Source of the DNA: Draconibacterium sp.
GTDB lineage: Bacteria; Bacteroidota; Bacteroidia; Bacteroidales; Prolixibacteraceae
Direction of reading: 5' to 3'
Assembly: GCA_015493625.1 (NCBI GenBank)
Contig: WGCT01000480.1
Coordinates: 1-9,199, forward strand
Length of the DNA: 9,199 bases
Positions within the stretch are counted from its first letter, which is position 1. The number at the start of each line of letters is the position of its first letter. A program made the position numbers and the translations under genes. Shown one piece after another: positions 6,484 through 9,199 of this stretch. The notes beneath the pieces were generated by a model, which saw nothing but the letters and a program-made list of their open reading frames with translations, was not told the DNA's origin and did no database searches.

Positions 6484-7944
6484 CTATTTTTCAGGAATAT
6501 TTTCGAGCGTTGTAACCAAAAAATCCCAAAATTTCTGAACGGTTTCAATATTTACTTTTTCGTCGGGAGAGTGAGGGAAACGGATGGTTGGACCAAACGA
6601 AATCATATCCCAATGAGGATAAGTTCCTCCAAGAATTCCACATTCCAATCCGGCATGAATAGCTTTTATTTCCGGAATTTTTCCAAACTTTTTGTTATAA
6701 ATTCCCTGCATGGTTTTTAAAATTGGCGAATCCATATTGGGCTTCCACCCCGGATATGCGCCACTAAAAATTACTTCTGCGCCAGCCAGTTCGAAAACAG
6801 CTTTAATACGAGTAGCCAGTTCTGCCCGTGCCGAATCTACCGAGCTGCGCATTAAACTTGCACAGACAATTGTTTTTGCTTCGGCATTCGATTTCACAAT
6901 TGCCAGATTCGTTGATGTCTCAACCATTCCTTCCATACTGTTACTCATTCGAATAACTCCGTTCGGGCACGCAATTACTGCAGCGGTTAAATTGGTTTGT
7001 GTCGTTGTATCAATTACCACTTCGGGTAAATCTGTCTCCTCAACAGTTATTTTTAATTCCGGCTCGGTTGCCGAAAGCTCGTTTTTTACATCGGCGGTAA
7101 TTTTATCGACCAATGCTTTAAATTCAGCAACTTTCTTTTTATCGACAGCAACTACCGCAAATGTTTCGCGTGGAATTGCATTTCGCAAGCTACCACCGTT
7201 AATATGTGCCAATTTCACCCCCAAATTTTGGGCTGCATATAAAATGCGAAAGAAAATTTTATTCGAGTTTCCTCTGCCAAGAGGAATGTCAATTCCCGAA
7301 TGACCGCCTTTTAGTCCTATAATGTTGAGGTTCATTCCAACAAAACCTTCCGGAGTTTTTTCTTCAGAATAAGAGAATGTAATGGTTGCATCTTCGCCGC
7401 CGGCACACCCCACATACAGTTCGCCCTCATCTTCCGAGTCGAGATTAATAAGAATATCTCCGTCTAAAACACCTGCTTTCAATCCGTTTGCACCGTCCAT
7501 TCCGGTCTCTTCGGTGGCAGTTAAAAGTGCCTCCACCGGTCCGTGTTTTAATATTTTCGATGCAAGAACAGCCATGGCCGCCGCCACTCCAATTCCGTTA
7601 TCGGCTCCCAAAGTTGTTCCATTTGCTGTAACCCAGTCGCCATCGACAAAAGCCTCAATCGGGTCGGTTTCGAAATTATGATTTTTATCGCTGTTTTTTT
7701 GCGGAACTATATCGAGGTGTCCTTGCAAAATAACCCCTTTTCGGTTTTCCATTCCCGGTGTGGCCGGCTTTTTAATAATCACATTTCCGGTTTCATCCTT
7801 CAGCGTTTCGAAACCTAAACTTTTACCAAAATTTACAGCCCATTCCTCAATTTTCTCTTCGTGTTTCGAGGGGCGTGGAATTTGGAGCATCTCGTTAAAA
7901 ACACTCCAAACCTCTTTGGGTTGAATATCTTTTACCTGAGTCAT
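6484..7944 (-). CDS. pepD: Aminoacyl-histidine dipeptidase (M20 family, PepD/carnosinase type)
   Basis: Cytosolic dinuclear-metal dipeptidase that hydrolyses Xaa-His and a range of other dipeptides, supplying amino acids from imported or recycled peptides. The 486-residue length is normal. The M20 active site is complete: GHLDIV with H76 and D78, GADNG with bridging D115, TATEETGMDGA with general base E145 and ligand E146, D169 in NLDSED, and H458 in FPHSPDE. The inserted dimerisation (lid) domain occupies roughly 200-390, with GGHSGIDI near its start (213-220). IHAGLECG (429-436) is the usual PepD C-terminal motif. No signal peptide is seen. The start ATG (7944-7942) gives the expected N-terminus VKDIQPKEVWSVF. 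The leader lacks a Shine-Dalgarno and a convincing -7 element. With only 30 nt to the upstream transporter gene, co-transcription is likely. Confidence 0.96.
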   Translation of the reverse strand: MTQVKDIQPKEVWSVFNEMLQIPRPSKHEEKIEEWAVNFGKSLGFETLKDETGNVIIKKPATPGMENRKGVILQGHLDIVPQKNSDKNHNFETDPIEAFVDGDWVTANGTTLGADNGIGVAAAMAVLASKILKHGPVEALLTATEETGMDGANGLKAGVLDGDILINLDSEDEGELYVGCAGGEDATITFSYSEEKTPEGFVGMNLNIIGLKGGHSGIDIPLGRGNSNKIFFRILYAAQNLGVKLAHINGGSLRNAIPRETFAVVAVDKKKVAEFKALVDKITADVKNELSATEPELKITVEETDLPEVVIDTTTQTNLTAAVIACPNGVIRMSNSMEGMVETSTNLAIVKSNAEAKTIVCASLMRSSVDSARAELATRIKAVFELAGAEVIFSGAYPGWKPNMDSPILKTMQGIYNKKFGKIPEIKAIHAGLECGILGGTYPHWDMISFGPTIRFPHSPDEKVNIETVQKFWDFLVTTLENIPEK

Positions 7945-7974
7945 AACAGATGTTTAAAAAAATCAGAATAACGA

Positions 7975-9199
7975 TTAATGAATACCTTTCATTGCTTTGT
8001 TAAGCAACGGAGAAAGAATTACCAAAAGAATTCCCGACCCCAACATTACCATCATAATAAACGGATAGAGTGAGAAGTCGAATTTATTCAGAATTCCCTC
8101 GAGCATACCTGCCAGATAGTTGCCGGCTGCAAAACTTGCCATCCAGAGGCCCATAACCACCGAAACCAGTTTTGCAGGTGCCAGTTTTGTAATCATCGAT
8201 AACCCGATTGGCGAAAGCATTAATTCGCCTAAAGTTAAGAGTACATAAACCGATACCAGCCATAACGGAGAAACTAAATTGCCGCCCTGTGCCAGGTCAG
8301 ATGCTTTCGACATAACAAAGAATGCCAATGCTCCAAAAAAGAGACCAAGAGCAAATTTCAAGGGAGTTCGCGGATTCCATCCCTTTTTGTCGAGCCATAA
8401 CCACATAATTGAGTAGAGCGATGCAAAAACCAGAATGGAAAACGAATTTACATTTTGAAACCAGGTAGCCGGCATCTCCCAACCAAACATCATTCGGTTT
8501 GTGTTTTCTTTGGCAAACAGACTAAATGTTCCGCCGGCTTGTTCGAATCCGGCCCAAAAAACAATATTAAAAATTGCTAGAATAATTATTACTCCCATTC
8601 TGCTCCATTCGCTAGCTCCCTTTGTTCCTTTAAAAATAGTGTACGACAAGCCAATAAATATTGCAGCAAAACCGCCATAAGTAATTACCGATTTAATAAT
8701 TTCGGGCAACAGTCCCCAAATATAAATAAGGGCAAAAATTCCAAAGACCAACCCTGCAACATAAATAAAAATAGTTCGCCAGTCGCCACCATCTAAAACA
8801 AATTTATCGGCGGCAGTTTTAGGCGGCAGCCCGTGATGTTCAAGTGTGCGTTCTTTTGCTTTCAGCCATAAAATTCCTAAAATCATACCTATGCCGGCAG
8901 CGAGAAATCCATAACCCCATTCAATATTTTCGCCCAGTCCGCCGGCAATAAAAGTTCCGAGGATAGCACCTAAATTAATTCCAAGATAAAAGATATTAAA
9001 AGCCGAATCTTTCATTGGGTCGTTATCGTCGTAGAAATTACCTACCACGGTTGAAATATTTGGTTTAAAGAACCCGTTTCCAATAATTAAGACCCCCAAT
9101 CCGAAGTTAAAAAGAAACTGTCGCGAATCAGTACTGTGCTGTGTAGATTGGTAAAGCAGAGCGCTCGATGCAAGAAGAAACTGCCCGATTGCCATTACA
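7975..9199 (-). CDS. POT/PTR2 family proton-coupled peptide transporter (N-terminus cut by window edge)
   Basis: Inner-membrane major-facilitator symporter that takes up di- and tripeptides with protons. The frame continues beyond Met at 9195 (a Val codon precedes it) to the window edge. The first one or two membrane helices and the family's ExxER motif are therefore missing, and the true start is outside. Numbering from that Met, the diagnostic features are GFFKPNIS (41-48), the PTR2 signature FNIFYLGINLGA (66-77), FWAGFEQAGGTFSLFA (213-228), GELMLSPIGLS (323-333) and VMGLWMASFAAGNYLAG (347-363). Alternating hydrophobic stretches suggest about ten to twelve further helices. A hydrophilic segment at about 113-140 fits a cytoplasmic loop. 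It ends 30 nt before pepD on the same strand, which suggests peptide import coupled to hydrolysis. Exact substrate preference cannot be read from sequence. Confidence 0.95.
   Translation of the reverse strand, partial: VMAIGQFLLASSALLYQSTQHSTDSRQFLFNFGLGVLIIGNGFFKPNISTVVGNFYDDNDPMKDSAFNIFYLGINLGAILGTFIAGGLGENIEWGYGFLAAGIGMILGILWLKAKERTLEHHGLPPKTAADKFVLDGGDWRTIFIYVAGLVFGIFALIYIWGLLPEIIKSVITYGGFAAIFIGLSYTIFKGTKGASEWSRMGVIIILAIFNIVFWAGFEQAGGTFSLFAKENTNRMMFGWEMPATWFQNVNSFSILVFASLYSIMWLWLDKKGWNPRTPLKFALGLFFGALAFFVMSKASDLAQGGNLVSPLWLVSVYVLLTLGELMLSPIGLSMITKLAPAKLVSVVMGLWMASFAAGNYLAGMLEGILNKFDFSLYPFIMMVMLGSGILLVILSPLLNKAMKGIH

Noticed and set aside
6710..7303. 197-codon open frame on the + strand, antisense to pepD
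   Set aside because: It lies fully inside pepD, whose M20 active-site motifs are unambiguous. Its translation has a low-complexity Ser/Thr/Ala/Val composition typical of antisense shadows, with no recognisable motif.
1..9199. Novel multi-gene system, mobile element, CRISPR array, phage or defence island
   Set aside because: All six genes belong to well-known housekeeping families. There are no transposases, integrases, spacer repeats or tRNA-flanked boundaries, and codon use looks uniform across the window.

Overview
The window reads as ordinary chromosomal DNA from a member of the Bacteroidota. The evidence is the promoter grammar (TAnnTTTG-type -7 elements ahead of ahcY and pncB, the latter with a TTTG at -33 and a 19-nt spacer), A/T-rich leaders without clear Shine-Dalgarno sequences, and protein variants typical of the phylum (RecQ with an acidic C-terminal tail, a PepD-type M20 dipeptidase, a POT transporter). 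Placement below phylum is a guess. A Marinilabiliales/Prolixibacteraceae-like lineage would fit the overall look, but I cannot test that.

Layout: (1) 1-2017 (+), recQ, cut at its 5' end by the window edge, followed by an intrinsic terminator. (2) 2143-3540 (+), ahcY, with its own -7 promoter element and a strong intrinsic terminator preceded by a second hairpin. (3) 3541-3835, a regulatory intergenic region holding the ahcY terminator, an imperfect dyad, an 11-bp-phased direct repeat and a well-formed promoter. (4) 3836-5257 (+), pncB. (5) 5313-6413 (+), a PLP-dependent D-threonine aldolase / D-serine dehydratase-like enzyme, possibly co-transcribed with pncB. (6) 6414-6483, a short convergent gap in which I see no clear terminator. 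(7) 7944-6484 (-), pepD, and 9199-7975 (-), a POT/PTR2 proton-coupled peptide transporter cut at its N-terminus by the window edge. The last two are 30 nt apart on the same strand and probably form an operon.

How they work together: the transporter and PepD form a coherent peptide-utilisation pair, with import followed by cytosolic dipeptide hydrolysis. AhcY recycles S-adenosylhomocysteine, PncB salvages nicotinate into NAD, RecQ acts in DNA repair, and the fold-type III PLP enzyme probably handles a D-hydroxy-amino acid. These last four are not an evident pathway.

I found no RNA genes, insertion sequences, CRISPR arrays, phage genes or defence systems. No undescribed multi-gene system is visible. 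The points most worth a second look are the regulatory DNA ahead of pncB, the transporter-pepD pair, and the unknown substrate of the PLP enzyme next to pncB.
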